DNA from: Planctomycetota bacterium | Lineage (GTDB): Bacteria > Planctomycetota > J058 > J103 | Direction: 5' to 3' | Length of the DNA stretch: 64,000 nucleotides | Assembly: GCA_026004615.1 (NCBI GenBank) | Contig: BPJM01000003.1 | Location: forward strand, 186,001 to 250,000 | Part shown: positions 10,995 to 20,408 of the stretch, in pieces | Position numbering within the stretch: the stretch's first letter is position 1 | Layout: each line of letters starts with the position of its first letter | Notes under the pieces: generated by a model | What the model was told of the DNA's origin: nothing | What the model saw: the letters and a program-made list of their open reading frames with translations, nothing else | Database searches by the model: none | Position numbers and translations under genes: made by a program

Positions 10995-12932
10995 TCAGCG
11001 CCCGCGCCGGCGGCGCAGCGCCTGGAGCTCGCCGCGCGGGATGGCCTCCAGCAGCTTGCGGGTGTAGGGGTGCTCGGGGCGCTGGTAGATCTCGGCAGCG
11101 GGTTTGAGCTCGACGATGTGCCCGCCGCGGTCCTCGGCCCGCAGGCGCGAGCGCTCCGGCTCCTGGAACAGCTCCGCCATCGCGGCGTTGGAGGCCATGA
11201 CCGCGACCAGGTCCGAGACGTAGCGCACCACCGCCAGGTCGTGGCTGATGAAGATGTAGGTGAGGCCGAACTCGTCCTGCAGGTCGAGCAGCAGGTTGAT
11301 CACCCCGGCCTGCACCGAGACATCGAGCGCGCTCACCGCCTCGTCGCACACGATGAACTCCGGCTCCACCGCCAGCGCCCGCGCGATGCCGATGCGCTGG
11401 CGCTGGCCGCCGGAGAACTCGTGCGGGTAGCGCGCCAGGTGCTCCGCCTTGAGCCCGACCCGCTCCAGCAGCCACACCGCGCGGTCGCGCCGCTCGGCGG
11501 CGCTGCGGTACAGCCCGTGCAACCGCATGGGCTCGGTGAGGGTCTCCTCGATGCTCAGGCGCGGGTTGAGCGAGCTGTACGGGTCCTGGAAGATGATCTG
11601 CATGCGGCGGCGCAGCGCGCGCAGCGCCCGGCCCCGCAGCGCGAGCACGTCCTGGCCGGCGTAGCGGATCGAACCCGCCCGCGGCTCGATCAGGCGCAGC
11701 ACCGTCCGCCCCAGCGTCGTCTTGCCGCAGCCGGACTCCCCCACCAGCCCCAGCGTCTGGCCGCGCCCCACCACCAGGTCGACCCCGTCCACCGCCTTGA
11801 CCCAGCCGACGGTGCGCCGCCACAGACCGGCGGTGATGGGGAACCAGGTCCGCAGCCCCCGGACCTCCAGCAACGGCTCGCCGAAGCCGGGCATGTCCTC
11901 GCGCCGCTTGCGGGCGCGCCCGGGGTAGTCGATCTCCAGCGCCGGGTCGGTCGGATCGAGATGCACCCCGCGCTTGTCGGCCCGGATGAAGTCGATGATC
12001 GTCGGCAGCCGCTCGGAGCGGGTCGCAAGCGTCGGCCGGCAGGCGATCAACCCCTTGGTGTAGGGGTGCTGCGGGTTGGTGAAGATGTCCCACACCGAGC
12101 CGAACTCCACGATGTGGCCGCCGCGCTCGAAGGCCGGATCGTGTTCGCGTCCGGTGCCGCGGTACAGCTCGCGCAGCGTCTCGCCCGGACACATGACCGC
12201 GACCTGATCGGTCATCTCGGCCACCACCCCGAGATCGTGCGTGATGAACAGCACCGCCATCCGGCGCTCGCGCTGCAACCGCTGGATCAACTCCAGGATC
12301 TGCTTCTGGATCGTGACGTCGAGCGCGGTGGTCGGCTCGTCGCAGATCAGCAGCTTGGGGTTGCAGGCGAGCGCCATCGCGATCATGACCCGCTGCTTCA
12401 TGCCGCCGGACAGCTCGTGCGGGTACTGGTGCATGCGGCGTTCGGGCATCGGGATGCCCACCTCGGCCAGCAGCTCGGTGGCGCGCTGCCAGGCCTGTTT
12501 CCAGCTCACCTGCTGGTGGGCGACGATCGCCTCCGCCACCTGCCAGCCGCACTTGAACACCGGGTTGAGGCTGGTCATGGGCTCCTGGAAGATGAAGGCG
12601 ATCTCCTCGCCCCGATAGCGGGGCATCTGCTCGATCGGCACCCGCAAGAGGTCGACCGTCTCGCCGTGCTTGCCGCGCCAGGTGATCGTCCCCGCGCGGA
12701 TCTCGGCCAGCCGCTCGGGCAGCAGCCGCACGATGGAGTAGGCGGTGACCGACTTGCCCGAGCCCGACTCGCCGACGATCCCCAGGGTTTCGCCCTCGGG
12801 CACCGCGAGCGAGATGCCGTCGACCGCCTTGACCGTGCCCTGCTCGGTGTGAAAGTAGGTGCGCAGGTCCTCGATCTCGAGCAGCGGCGGGGGGCTGGCG
12901 GGCGGGCCCGCCGCGGGATGGCTCGCGCTCAT
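10995..12932 (-). CDS. yejF: Peptide ABC transporter, fused double ATPase (YejF type)
   Basis: A 645-residue cytoplasmic ATPase containing two complete nucleotide-binding domains in one chain, as in YejF of the microcin C/oligopeptide importer. The first Walker A is GESGSGKS (54-61), with signature LSGGMKQR and Walker [13 protein letters not shown]. The second Walker A is GESGCGKT near 394, with signature FSGGQRQR and Walker [13 protein letters not shown], where Pro is replaced by Ala. Each half ends with the oligopeptide-transporter C-terminal extension (HPYTKGL and HPYTRKL). The ATG at 12932 is four bases from the permease stop, so it is the last gene of the operon. It powers uptake through the two adjoining permeases. 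Confidence 0.93.
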   Translation of the reverse strand: MSASHPAAGPPASPPPLLEIEDLRTYFHTEQGTVKAVDGISLAVPEGETLGIVGESGSGKSVTAYSIVRLLPERLAEIRAGTITWRGKHGETVDLLRVPIEQMPRYRGEEIAFIFQEPMTSLNPVFKCGWQVAEAIVAHQQVSWKQAWQRATELLAEVGIPMPERRMHQYPHELSGGMKQRVMIAMALACNPKLLICDEPTTALDVTIQKQILELIQRLQRERRMAVLFITHDLGVVAEMTDQVAVMCPGETLRELYRGTGREHDPAFERGGHIVEFGSVWDIFTNPQHPYTKGLIACRPTLATRSERLPTIIDFIRADKRGVHLDPTDPALEIDYPGRARKRREDMPGFGEPLLEVRGLRTWFPITAGLWRRTVGWVKAVDGVDLVVGRGQTLGLVGESGCGKTTLGRTVLRLIEPRAGSIRYAGQDVLALRGRALRALRRRMQIIFQDPYSSLNPRLSIEETLTEPMRLHGLYRSAAERRDRAVWLLERVGLKAEHLARYPHEFSGGQRQRIGIARALAVEPEFIVCDEAVSALDVSVQAGVINLLLDLQDEFGLTYIFISHDLAVVRYVSDLVAVMASNAAMAELFQEPERSRLRAEDRGGHIVELKPAAEIYQRPEHPYTRKLLEAIPRGELQALRRRRGR

Positions 12933-12936
12933 GGGC

Positions 12937-14319
12937 TCACCTCAGCCTGGCGTATTCCTTGGGGTCGAAGGCCTCGCGCACCGCCTCGCCGATCATCACC
13001 ACGCAGTACAGCGTCAGCGCGAACGCCAGCACCGGGATGACCACCAGTTCGGGGTGGTTGCGGATGTTCTCGGCGCCATCGCGCAGCAACCGCCCCCAGG
13101 ACGGCACCTCGGGCGGCAGTCCGAAGCCGAGGAAGTCCAGGGAGACCAGCGCCCCGATATAGGCGACCACATCGAACGGCATGAAGGTGACCACCGGCAC
13201 CAGGGCATTGGGCAGGATGTGCTTGCGCATGATCGTGCGGTCGGGCACCCCGAGCGCCCGCGCCGCCTGCACGTACTCGCGCGCCTTCTCGCGGTAGAAC
13301 TCCCCGCGCACGGTGTAGGTGATGCCCAGCCAGGAGCGGAGCACGATCAACAGCGCCGCCAGCTTGAGGAAGTCGGGCTGGGTGACCGCGGCCAGGATCA
13401 TCACGATGTACAGAAACGGCATCGAGCCCCAGATCTCGATCAGCCGCTGCACCGCGATGTCGATCCAGCCGCCGAAATACCCCATGATGGCGCCGGCGCT
13501 GATGCCGATGGCGTAGCCCACCAGCGCCACCACCAGCGCGAAGGCGAAGCTGACCCGGAAGCCGTACAGCAGCTGCGAGAGCACATCGCGCCCGGCGAAA
13601 TCCGTCCCCAGCAGCGGCCAGGGGCCGCCAACCGACATTGCCGCCGCCGCCCCGGCCTCGGAGCCGTGTCGCTTCCAGACCGCGGGGTACGGCGGGCTGC
13701 CGGGCAGGTGCACCAGCAGCTCGGCGGCGGAGAACGGATAGGGCGGCATGAGGATCTGGAGCAGGCCGGTGCGGATCTCGGCCGCCAGCCGGCGGTAGCC
13801 CCCGGCCTCGCGCACCAGCGCTGCCCGCTCGGCCTCGTCCGCCGCCCGCTCGGCGGCGAGCAGCCGGCTCGCCGCCAGCCGCTCCAGCGCCGCCGGCTCG
13901 GCGATCCACTGCGCCAGCCGCCGCCCATCCAGCTCGCCCTCGCCGAGCTCGGGCAGCCCGAAGTCCGCCCAGCGCGCGCTCGCCGGCAGCTCCGCCCACG
14001 GCCAGATGAAGTTGAGCCAGTCGGCGACCGCCGGCAGCTGGACCCGCTCGCCATAGCGGACATAGAGCGGCCTGTGGTTGACCACCAGCTCCAGGAACAG
14101 ACTCGAGGTGAACGCGGTGCTGATCAGTACGAAGCTCCAGTAGCCGCGCCGGATGCGGCGGAAGCGGCGCAGCCGGCGCGCGGTCAGCGGGCTGAGTTCC
14201 ATGCGCAGCCCACACAGCCGGCCCGCCCGCACCCAGAGCCAGGGCAGCAGCCGGTGCGCGAGCAGATAGCCCGCGCCCACCAGCCCCAGCAGCACCAGCC
14301 AGCCCGCCGTCGCCTGCAC
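12937..14319 (-). CDS. yejE: Peptide ABC transporter permease (YejE type) with large periplasmic insert
   Basis: A 460-residue inner-membrane permease. A first helix is followed by an RRFRRIRRG basic stretch and a second helix, then a long soluble segment (about residues 80-235) carrying an aromatic portion ([11 protein letters not shown]...[11 protein letters not shown]) and a charged helical portion. The BPD_transp_1 domain follows, with [18 protein letters not shown], five membrane segments and the cytoplasmic EAA-type loop [19 protein letters not shown]. The C-terminal [13 protein letters not shown] is typical of Dpp/Opp/Yej second permeases. GTG 14319 starts 19 bases after yejB. It forms the channel together with the YejB-type protein. 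Confidence 0.92.
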   Translation of the reverse strand: MQATAGWLVLLGLVGAGYLLAHRLLPWLWVRAGRLCGLRMELSPLTARRLRRFRRIRRGYWSFVLISTAFTSSLFLELVVNHRPLYVRYGERVQLPAVADWLNFIWPWAELPASARWADFGLPELGEGELDGRRLAQWIAEPAALERLAASRLLAAERAADEAERAALVREAGGYRRLAAEIRTGLLQILMPPYPFSAAELLVHLPGSPPYPAVWKRHGSEAGAAAAMSVGGPWPLLGTDFAGRDVLSQLLYGFRVSFAFALVVALVGYAIGISAGAIMGYFGGWIDIAVQRLIEIWGSMPFLYIVMILAAVTQPDFLKLAALLIVLRSWLGITYTVRGEFYREKAREYVQAARALGVPDRTIMRKHILPNALVPVVTFMPFDVVAYIGALVSLDFLGFGLPPEVPSWGRLLRDGAENIRNHPELVVIPVLAFALTLYCVVMIGEAVREAFDPKEYARLR

Positions 14320-14337
14320 CGCGCGCCTGCCTCGCCC

Positions 14338-15870
14338 TCAACGACCGAACCGGATGCGGGGATCGATGAGCGCCCACACCAGGTCGCTCAGGATGTTGCC
14401 GAACAGCCGGATGAGCACGCCGAAGACCAGGATCCCGAGCACGATCGGATAGTCCCGCTGGATGATGGCGGTGTAGCCGAGCAGGCCCATGCCGGGGATG
14501 TTGCAGGTCAGCTCGATCAGGAACGAGCCGGCGAACAGCAGCCCGATCGCGTGCCCGATCCCGGCGGTGATGGGGATCAGGGAGTTGCGCAGCGCATGGA
14601 TGAAGATCACCCGCCGCTCCCCCAGCCCCTTGGCGAATGCCGTCCGGACATAGTCGGCGCCCAGGTTCTCCATCAGCGAGTTCTTCATGAGGATGGTCAT
14701 GGTGGCGAAGCCGCCCGCCACGTAGGCCGTCACCGGGATGACCATGTGCCGGAAGCGGCCCCAGGCGGCCTCCAGCCAGCCCATCTGCTCGATGCCCTCG
14801 GGCTTGTAGCCCCCCAGCGGCAGCCCCAGCGCCGGCGCCACCGTCGCCAATAGCAGCAGCGCCACCACGAAGCCCGGCAGCGCGTAGCCGAGAAAGACCA
14901 GCAACGAACTCGCCGCGTCGAACAGGCTGCGGTGCTTGAGCGCCTTGAAGATCCCGAGCGGGATGCAGACCAGCCAGGTCAACAGATAGCCCGCCAGGCC
15001 GAACTGGAGCGAGATCTCGAACTTGGACGCGATCAAACCCAGCACCGGCTCGCCCTGCGTGTAGCTGTCGCCGAACTCCAGCTGCAGGATGCCGGCCAGG
15101 CGGCGCTCGACCTTGTAGAGGCGGCCGTCGCGCTCGATCTCGAAACCATACTGCTCGCGCACCCGCCGCAGGTGCTCCTCCGCCAGGCGCAGCGCCCCGA
15201 GCAGCCGCTCCGCCTGGGCATGGAGTTCGGGCGCCTGCGCGCGCAGCTCCGCGCCCGCCTGCCGCAGGTAACTGCCGCCGGCGTAGGCGTGGCCGTGCGC
15301 GAGCAGCAGTTCCATCAGCTCGTCGCGCTTGCCGAAGCCCGCGGCGCGCAGCTGCTCGGCGCGATCGCGCACCGCTGCCGGCAGCTCTTCGGCACCGGCA
15401 AGCGGCCGCCACACCTCGCCGCGCAGCGCCACCAGGCCGTGCTCGGCGAGCAGCGCCGCCAGCCGCTCGCCCGTGCGCACCCGCGCGGCATTCAGCTCCT
15501 CCAGGGCCTGAAACGGCTCGGGATGCCGCTCGCGCGTGCTCGGGGGCACGCGGGTGCGGCGCTCGCGCGGCCACAGCCCCAGCCACTGCAGGTAGCCGAT
15601 CGCCACCGGCTGATCCAGCGCGTAGAAGCGCTGCAGCTCCAGCAGCCCCTCCTCGTCCAGATCGAGCGCGGTCTCGCCGCGGAACAACCCCGCGCCGCCG
15701 CCCCCGCCCGCCTCGCCCGCCATCGCCCCGAGCCGCATCGCTGCCTCGGCCTGCTCGATCGGCCCGCCCGGCACGTAGCGCAGGATCGTGTAGACCAGCG
15801 CCGTGATGGCGAGGAAGGTCACCGGCACCAGCAGCAGCCGGCGCAGGAAGTAGGCGGTCATGCCGCTCAC
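14338..15870 (-). CDS. yejB: Peptide ABC transporter permease (YejB type) with large insert
   Basis: A 510-residue permease, about 145 residues longer than typical YejB. Helix 1 (about 10-32) is followed by a long Glu/Arg/Ala-rich region to about residue 255 that looks helical and coiled-coil-like and should lie outside the inner membrane. The family pattern then resumes: LEFGDSYTQGEPVLGLI, helices, GGFATMTILMKNSLMEN, the EAA-type loop TAFAKGLGERRVIFIHALRN, and the terminal WALIDPRIRFGR. GTG 15870, with GGAAG about eight bases upstream, is preferred over ATG 15861. It lies 31 bases after the binding-protein gene in a four-gene operon. The function of the insert is unknown. Confidence 0.92.
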   Translation of the reverse strand: MSGMTAYFLRRLLLVPVTFLAITALVYTILRYVPGGPIEQAEAAMRLGAMAGEAGGGGGAGLFRGETALDLDEEGLLELQRFYALDQPVAIGYLQWLGLWPRERRTRVPPSTRERHPEPFQALEELNAARVRTGERLAALLAEHGLVALRGEVWRPLAGAEELPAAVRDRAEQLRAAGFGKRDELMELLLAHGHAYAGGSYLRQAGAELRAQAPELHAQAERLLGALRLAEEHLRRVREQYGFEIERDGRLYKVERRLAGILQLEFGDSYTQGEPVLGLIASKFEISLQFGLAGYLLTWLVCIPLGIFKALKHRSLFDAASSLLVFLGYALPGFVVALLLLATVAPALGLPLGGYKPEGIEQMGWLEAAWGRFRHMVIPVTAYVAGGFATMTILMKNSLMENLGADYVRTAFAKGLGERRVIFIHALRNSLIPITAGIGHAIGLLFAGSFLIELTCNIPGMGLLGYTAIIQRDYPIVLGILVFGVLIRLFGNILSDLVWALIDPRIRFGR

Positions 15871-15901
15871 CGCCGGCGCTTCCGCATGGGGCGAGCGCTC
15901 C

Positions 15902-17959
15902 TCACCGAGCCGCCTCCGGCCAGCGGCGGGGTGCAGGCAAGGCGTGCTCTTTCCACCACTGCTGCTCGACCTGGTCGTACTGCCCGAGGGGGTGGTCCGG
16001 GTGCAGCGCCCGGCCCGCGGCCCTGGCGCGCTCCAGCGCCGCCGCCCGCGCCTCGTCGTACCACCAGTACGCCAGCACGTTGTCCAGATCGCCCAGGAAC
16101 CGGTCCGCGTACTCCGGGGGCTGGCCGAAGCGATCCCAGTACAGAATCCGGAAGTACGGCGCGTACCAGCTCAGCGCGTAGTGGTGGGTGTCGAACACCA
16201 GCGCGTCCAGGCGCTGCAGCTGCCGCAGCCGCACCTCGGGATCGAACTCGTAGCGGTAGGCGTCCATGAGCGCGTCCGCCTCGGGCAGCGCCAGCCCGGT
16301 CAGATTGTTGGATTGCTTTTCGCCGGCGTAGCGGGAGTGGAACAGAAACTCGGGCTCGGGAAAGTAGCCCGCCGTCCAGTGCCAGTACACGAGCTGGAAC
16401 TTGTGGTCCCAGACCTTCTTGAGCAGCGAGGGGTAGTCCAGCTGTTTGAGCTCCAGCTCGATTCCCGCCTCCTTCCACAGCGTGCTCTTGACCAGCTCGT
16501 GGATGCGCAGGCTGGCCGCCGAGGGGTCGCTGATCTCCAGCGTCAGCTTGGGAAAGCGCCGCCCTGCGGCGTCCACCAGATAGCCATGCGCGTCGCGCGC
16601 GATCCAGCCGTCGGCAGCGAGCAGCCGGCGCGCTGCCTCGGGGTCGAAGCGCACGCGCGCGGCATCCGGCCGCGCCCACTTCTGGCCGGGGAAGTAGCTG
16701 TCGGTGTACTCGTACTGCTGGAAGAAGTACTTCTCGAACAGCGTCTCGCGGGGGAACAGGTGCGCGAAGGCGAGCCGCACGTTGCGGCTGTCGAACGGTG
16801 CCGTCCGCATGTTGAAGGCGTAGCCGCCGAACCCGTTGGGGCTCTGGTTGTAGATGCGGCGCTTCTGGATCCAGCCCCGTCGCAGCCGCGGCTCGCGATC
16901 GATCTCCTGGACCCAGCGCTGCGCGGCGTACACCAGGTACAGATCGAGTTCGTCCGCCAGGAACTTCTGGTACATGAGCTCGCGCGTCTTGATCACGTCC
17001 CAGCGGATGACATCGAAGTTGTACATCCCCCGCGCCTCGGGCCGTACACCCTCGCGCCACCACTCGCGCCGCCGCCGGAGCGCCAGCGAGCGCTCCTTGT
17101 CGATGTCCTGCCGGCGCAGCTCGTATGGCCCGCTGCCGGGCGGCAGCCGCCAGTTCCAGTCCTTGAGGTAGGTCTCCCCGTCCATGCGGATGTAGGCGGC
17201 GGGATAGATCGGGGTGCCCGCCACGGTCAGAAAGCTCCGCCAGCGCCGCTCCCGCGCCCTGACCTCGACCGTCAGTCGGTCCAGCACCCGCACCGACTCG
17301 ATCAGCTCGTCGTAGTAGCGGGCGGTGGTCGGATCGCGGCGGTCGGGATTGCGCAGGTGCTCGAAGGTCGCGAGCACGTCGTCGGCGGTCACCGGCCGGC
17401 CATCCGCCCAGCGCGCCCGCGGATCGAGCCGGAAGCGGAACGTCTGGCGGTCCTGCTCGATCTGCCAGTGCGTGGCGAGCGCCGGCACGTAGCGGTCGTG
17501 GTAGAAGTCGTAGCCCAACAACGGCTCGTAGACCAGACCGTGGATCGTGCTGAGGAAGCCCAGCCGGGCGTTCGGTCCCTCGGTGCGCACCGTGGGCGGG
17601 AAGGCCTGGATGGCGAGCCGGAGCGTGCCGCCGCGCCGCGCGCGCGGATCGGCGACCGAGGGTGCCGGCGGTCCGGTCTGCCAGGCCGCCGGATCGAATG
17701 GCAGATCGGGGGGGAAGCGCGGGTGGTAGTCCCTGCCCACCACCGGCGGCGGATCGACCGTGACCGCGGCCAGCTCCGCCAGCCGCTGCGCCAGCGCGTC
17801 CTCATCGCCGGCGAGCCCCAGCTCCGCCCACGCCGCCGCGCGGTCGCCGCTGGGCTCGGCGGCGCCGGAGCTGCTCTGCCCGCAGCCCAGCGCCGCGCCC
17901 AGCAGCGCGCCAACAGCGAGCAGCCCCATGGGCCCGATCACGCCGGGTCGGCCCGCCAT
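15902..17959 (-). CDS. yejA: Peptide ABC transporter substrate-binding lipoprotein (YejA type)
   Basis: A 685-residue family-5 extracellular solute-binding protein. The signal peptide ends in GAALGC, making Cys26 the lipid-modified residue; it would sit on the outer face of the inner membrane or in the outer membrane. After a linker with an unusual Ala-rich segment (about 30-75), the fold begins at RRGGTLRLAIQAFPP and shows family stretches such as WADGRPVTADDVLATFEHL and NMRTAPFDSRNVRLAFAHLF. It delivers oligopeptides (microcin C-like in enterobacteria) to the downstream permeases. ATG 17959 has GGAGG five bases upstream. It is the first gene of the operon, with a good promoter at 17995-18023. 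Confidence 0.92.
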   Translation of the reverse strand: MAGRPGVIGPMGLLAVGALLGAALGCGQSSSGAAEPSGDRAAAWAELGLAGDEDALAQRLAELAAVTVDPPPVVGRDYHPRFPPDLPFDPAAWQTGPPAPSVADPRARRGGTLRLAIQAFPPTVRTEGPNARLGFLSTIHGLVYEPLLGYDFYHDRYVPALATHWQIEQDRQTFRFRLDPRARWADGRPVTADDVLATFEHLRNPDRRDPTTARYYDELIESVRVLDRLTVEVRARERRWRSFLTVAGTPIYPAAYIRMDGETYLKDWNWRLPPGSGPYELRRQDIDKERSLALRRRREWWREGVRPEARGMYNFDVIRWDVIKTRELMYQKFLADELDLYLVYAAQRWVQEIDREPRLRRGWIQKRRIYNQSPNGFGGYAFNMRTAPFDSRNVRLAFAHLFPRETLFEKYFFQQYEYTDSYFPGQKWARPDAARVRFDPEAARRLLAADGWIARDAHGYLVDAAGRRFPKLTLEISDPSAASLRIHELVKSTLWKEAGIELELKQLDYPSLLKKVWDHKFQLVYWHWTAGYFPEPEFLFHSRYAGEKQSNNLTGLALPEADALMDAYRYEFDPEVRLRQLQRLDALVFDTHHYALSWYAPYFRILYWDRFGQPPEYADRFLGDLDNVLAYWWYDEARAAALERARAAGRALHPDHPLGQYDQVEQQWWKEHALPAPRRWPEAAR

Positions 17960-17994
17960 GAGATCCTCCGCATGGCCCGGAGCCAGGCCGTCCG

Positions 17995-18023
17995 TTTATA
18001 CGGCCGGCCGCCGCCACGGGCAA
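17995..18023 (-). promoter_or_regulatory. Sigma-70 promoter of the Yej-type operon
   Basis: Minus strand TTGCCC (18023-18018) and TATAAA (18000-17995) are separated by 17 bases. Transcription from about 17988 gives a short leader carrying the GGAGG ribosome site of the binding-protein gene. Confidence 0.7.
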
Positions 18024-18054
18024 GGGCGGGCCGCTGTGCGCGCCGCCGTTGTCC

Positions 18055-18792
18055 TCACCACCAGCGCGGCAGCAGCCGGCGGCGCAGCCACAGCCAGGGC
18101 CGGCCGAGCCAGCGCCGATACCGGCCGTGCAGCCACGGCGCCGGCTCGGCGCCGCCCACCCCCCACCAGTCCGGCGCCGCCAGCCCGTGCCGTCGCGCAT
18201 GCTTGCAGAGCTGGTAGCGATCCGAGCGCACCAGCGCCTCGAACAGCCGCGCGCCGAGCCCGCGCCGACGGCGCCGGCCGAACCAGCACGAGATCTGAAA
18301 ATCGATCAGCTGCGGCGAGCCGTCGGGCGCCACGATCACGTTCGCCTTCTTGGACAGATCGAGATAGACCAGCCCCCGGCCGTGCACCGCATCGAGCAGC
18401 CGCCCCAGCCGCAGGTAGAAGTCCGGCGGGACCAGCGGCTCGGCGATCTCGCCCCGCGCCCGGCCCTCGGCCGCCATCCGGGCGTTGAGCTCCTCCCAGA
18501 GCTGCTGCAGCGTGCGGCCCGGCACCCAGGCGTGCAAGAGCCACATCGGGGCCTGTACCGGGCCCAGCGCCGGCACCCCCGGGATGCCCTCGAGGCGGCG
18601 GTAGTTGCGCCGCTCCCGCCGCGCCAGCCAGCCCAGCGGGCGCGAGCGCTTGAGCACCCAGAGCCGGCCGTCGAGCTCGACCAGGTGGTTCTCGCTGAAG
18701 GCGTCGCGCTTGAGCAGCCGCACGTAACGGGCCCGCCGCCCCGCCAGGCGCAGCGGGCTGCCGGGCCGCATGCCCCGCCGCGGCAGCCCCAC
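18055..18792 (-). CDS. Kinase-like protein (Kdo/RIO-type small kinase fold)
   Basis: A 245-residue protein whose second half has a protein-kinase-like catalytic core: GRGLVYLDLSKKANVIV corresponds to the HxDLxxxN loop (Asp of LDLS, Asn of KKANV), and LIDFQIS stands where DFG is expected, with Gln replacing Gly. WVLKRSRPLG may hold the nucleotide-binding Lys. The size and basic C-terminus recall LPS core heptose/Kdo kinases and RIO-like kinases that act on lipids or sugars in Gram-negative bacteria. GTG 18792 begins three bases after the MgtC/DUF4010 gene stop, so the two form an operon. The target is unknown; pseudokinase behaviour is possible because of DFQ. Confidence 0.72.
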   Translation of the reverse strand: MGLPRRGMRPGSPLRLAGRRARYVRLLKRDAFSENHLVELDGRLWVLKRSRPLGWLARRERRNYRRLEGIPGVPALGPVQAPMWLLHAWVPGRTLQQLWEELNARMAAEGRARGEIAEPLVPPDFYLRLGRLLDAVHGRGLVYLDLSKKANVIVAPDGSPQLIDFQISCWFGRRRRRGLGARLFEALVRSDRYQLCKHARRHGLAAPDWWGVGGAEPAPWLHGRYRRWLGRPWLWLRRRLLPRWW

Positions 18793-18795
18793 GGC

Positions 18796-20127
18796 TCAGT
18801 GGGTCCAGACCGGACCGAAGCGGAGCACGAACCAGACGGCGAGCACCCCGCCCCCGATCAGCATCCCGAACGTCGGCACCAGCAGGCGGCGGAACCGCCC
18901 GCGGCCGAGGAAGATTCCATAGGCCGCCTTGAGCACCGTGTTGGCGAGCGCCGCGATCATCACCGCCGCCACCGCCTCGCTCGACGGCAGGGTGCCGCGC
19001 ACCATCTGGTCGGCGACGGTGAGCGCGATCGGGCGCACGTCGATCAGGCCGCCGGCGGCCGCGAACAGCAGCACCCCGGCCTCCCGGTAGTGCAGCCGCG
19101 CCAGCTCGCCGCCGAGCAGCATGGCGCAGAACAGCAGCCCGAACTTGAGCGCCGGGCCGAGCTGGAAGGGGTTCCTGATCGTGAGCTGTTCGGGCTCGGC
19201 CCGCGCGCCGTGGAACCAGAGGTAGCCGCTCGCCAGCGCCCCGAAGGCGCCGGCGGCGAGCAGCGGCAGCGCCACCTGGAAGGCCAGCTCGCGCTCGACG
19301 AAGGCGACCTCGATGATGGTGCGCGGGAACATGACGGTGCACGCCAGCACCGTGGCGAGGGCGAGCTGGGGAGCGACCTGTTCGTTCTCGCGGGAGCGCT
19401 CCGCCATGCTGGCGGTGACCGCGGTCGAGCTGGCCAGCCCGCCGAGCAGCCCGGTGAGCGCGATCCCGCGCCGCGCCCCGAGCAGCTTCGCCGCCACGTA
19501 GCCCAGAAAGCCGATCCCGGAGACCAGCACCACGAGCAGCCAGATATTGAAGGGGTTGAGCACGCCCAGCAGCTCCAGCCCCTCGATCTGCAGCCGCTCG
19601 TTGGGCAACAGCGGCAGCACGATCACGCTCACGATGGCGAACTTGAGCGTGGCGTAGATGTCCTGCGCCTCCATGCGGCGGGCAAGGGTGTGCAGCGGCT
19701 CCTTGAGCGACAGGATCAGCGTCACCAGCACCGCGAGTGCGGCCGCCAGCGCCATATGCCCCCAGAACACCAGTCCCCCGAGCAGGAACACCAGCAGCGA
19801 GGTGATCTCGGTGGTGGTGCCGTAGCTGGGCAAGGAGCTGCTCACGTAGTGCGAGATGGCGACCAGCAGCGCGAACCCGAAGAAGGCCGCGGGGAACAGC
19901 CACGGCTGGGCGTGCAACTCCGAGATCATGGCGGCGGTGCAGCCCATGAGCGCGATCGAGGGGAAGGTGCGGATGCCGGCGAACACCGGCCGGTCGCCCG
20001 CCTTGGCCCACTCGCGCTCCAGGCCCACCAGCAGCCCGATCGCCGCCGCGATCCCGAAGCGGGCCAGCAGCTCGAGCGACAGCCCCGCCCCTTGCACCCC
20101 TGCCGCCCCCGCCGCAGCCTGGTCCAC
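18796..20127 (-). CDS. MgtC/SapB family membrane protein with DUF4010 domain
   Basis: A 443-residue integral membrane protein with about 11 hydrophobic segments. The N-terminal MgtC/SapB-like part contains IGLLVGLEREW and FAGIRTFPSIALMGC, the family signature. The C-terminal half matches DUF4010 proteins, with GGLASSTAVTASMAERSR and IRNPFQLGPALKFGLLF. MgtC relatives affect magnesium and phosphate homeostasis or ATP synthase activity in other bacteria; the role of the DUF4010 fusion is not established. GTG 20127 has a GGAG about ten bases upstream. It is immediately followed by the kinase-like gene (three-base gap). Confidence 0.88.
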   Translation of the reverse strand: MDQAAAGAAGVQGAGLSLELLARFGIAAAIGLLVGLEREWAKAGDRPVFAGIRTFPSIALMGCTAAMISELHAQPWLFPAAFFGFALLVAISHYVSSSLPSYGTTTEITSLLVFLLGGLVFWGHMALAAALAVLVTLILSLKEPLHTLARRMEAQDIYATLKFAIVSVIVLPLLPNERLQIEGLELLGVLNPFNIWLLVVLVSGIGFLGYVAAKLLGARRGIALTGLLGGLASSTAVTASMAERSRENEQVAPQLALATVLACTVMFPRTIIEVAFVERELAFQVALPLLAAGAFGALASGYLWFHGARAEPEQLTIRNPFQLGPALKFGLLFCAMLLGGELARLHYREAGVLLFAAAGGLIDVRPIALTVADQMVRGTLPSSEAVAAVMIAALANTVLKAAYGIFLGRGRFRRLLVPTFGMLIGGGVLAVWFVLRFGPVWTH

Positions 20128-20301
20128 AGGTGGTATCTCCGCCGTCGCCGCGCCCCTGCCCGCAGGGCCGCCCGGATTCTACCCGCTGCGCCTGCCCTGC
20201 CCAAGGCGCGCCTGCGCCGGGGCGCCGGGCCGTGCTCGCCCTGCGGGGAGGGGAGGGCTCGGGGGCGGCGGAACGGGGCCGGCGTGTCCCCATGCGCCGT
20301 A

Positions 20302-20330
20302 TTGTCAGGACCCGGCCCCTCGGGTAAGCT
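20302..20330 (+). promoter_or_regulatory. Candidate sigma-70 promoter of the glutamate dehydrogenase gene
   Basis: TTGTCA at 20302-20307 and TAAGCT at 20325-20330, spacing 17. The -10 is imperfect. It would give a leader of about 70 bases before GTG 20409. Confidence 0.5.
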
Positions 20331-20408
20331 CGCGCATCTTCGCCCGGACGCCCGTGCGGGCGCGGGGCTTGCCCGCGCCGGCCCCGGGGCCGGGTGCGGA
20401 GGGCAGCG

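Noticed and set aside
10092-13040. A 982-codon plus-strand frame opposite the nucleotidyltransferase pair and YejF-type ATPase
   Set aside because: The minus strand encodes Walker A/B and signature motifs in two copies; the plus frame is a shadow.
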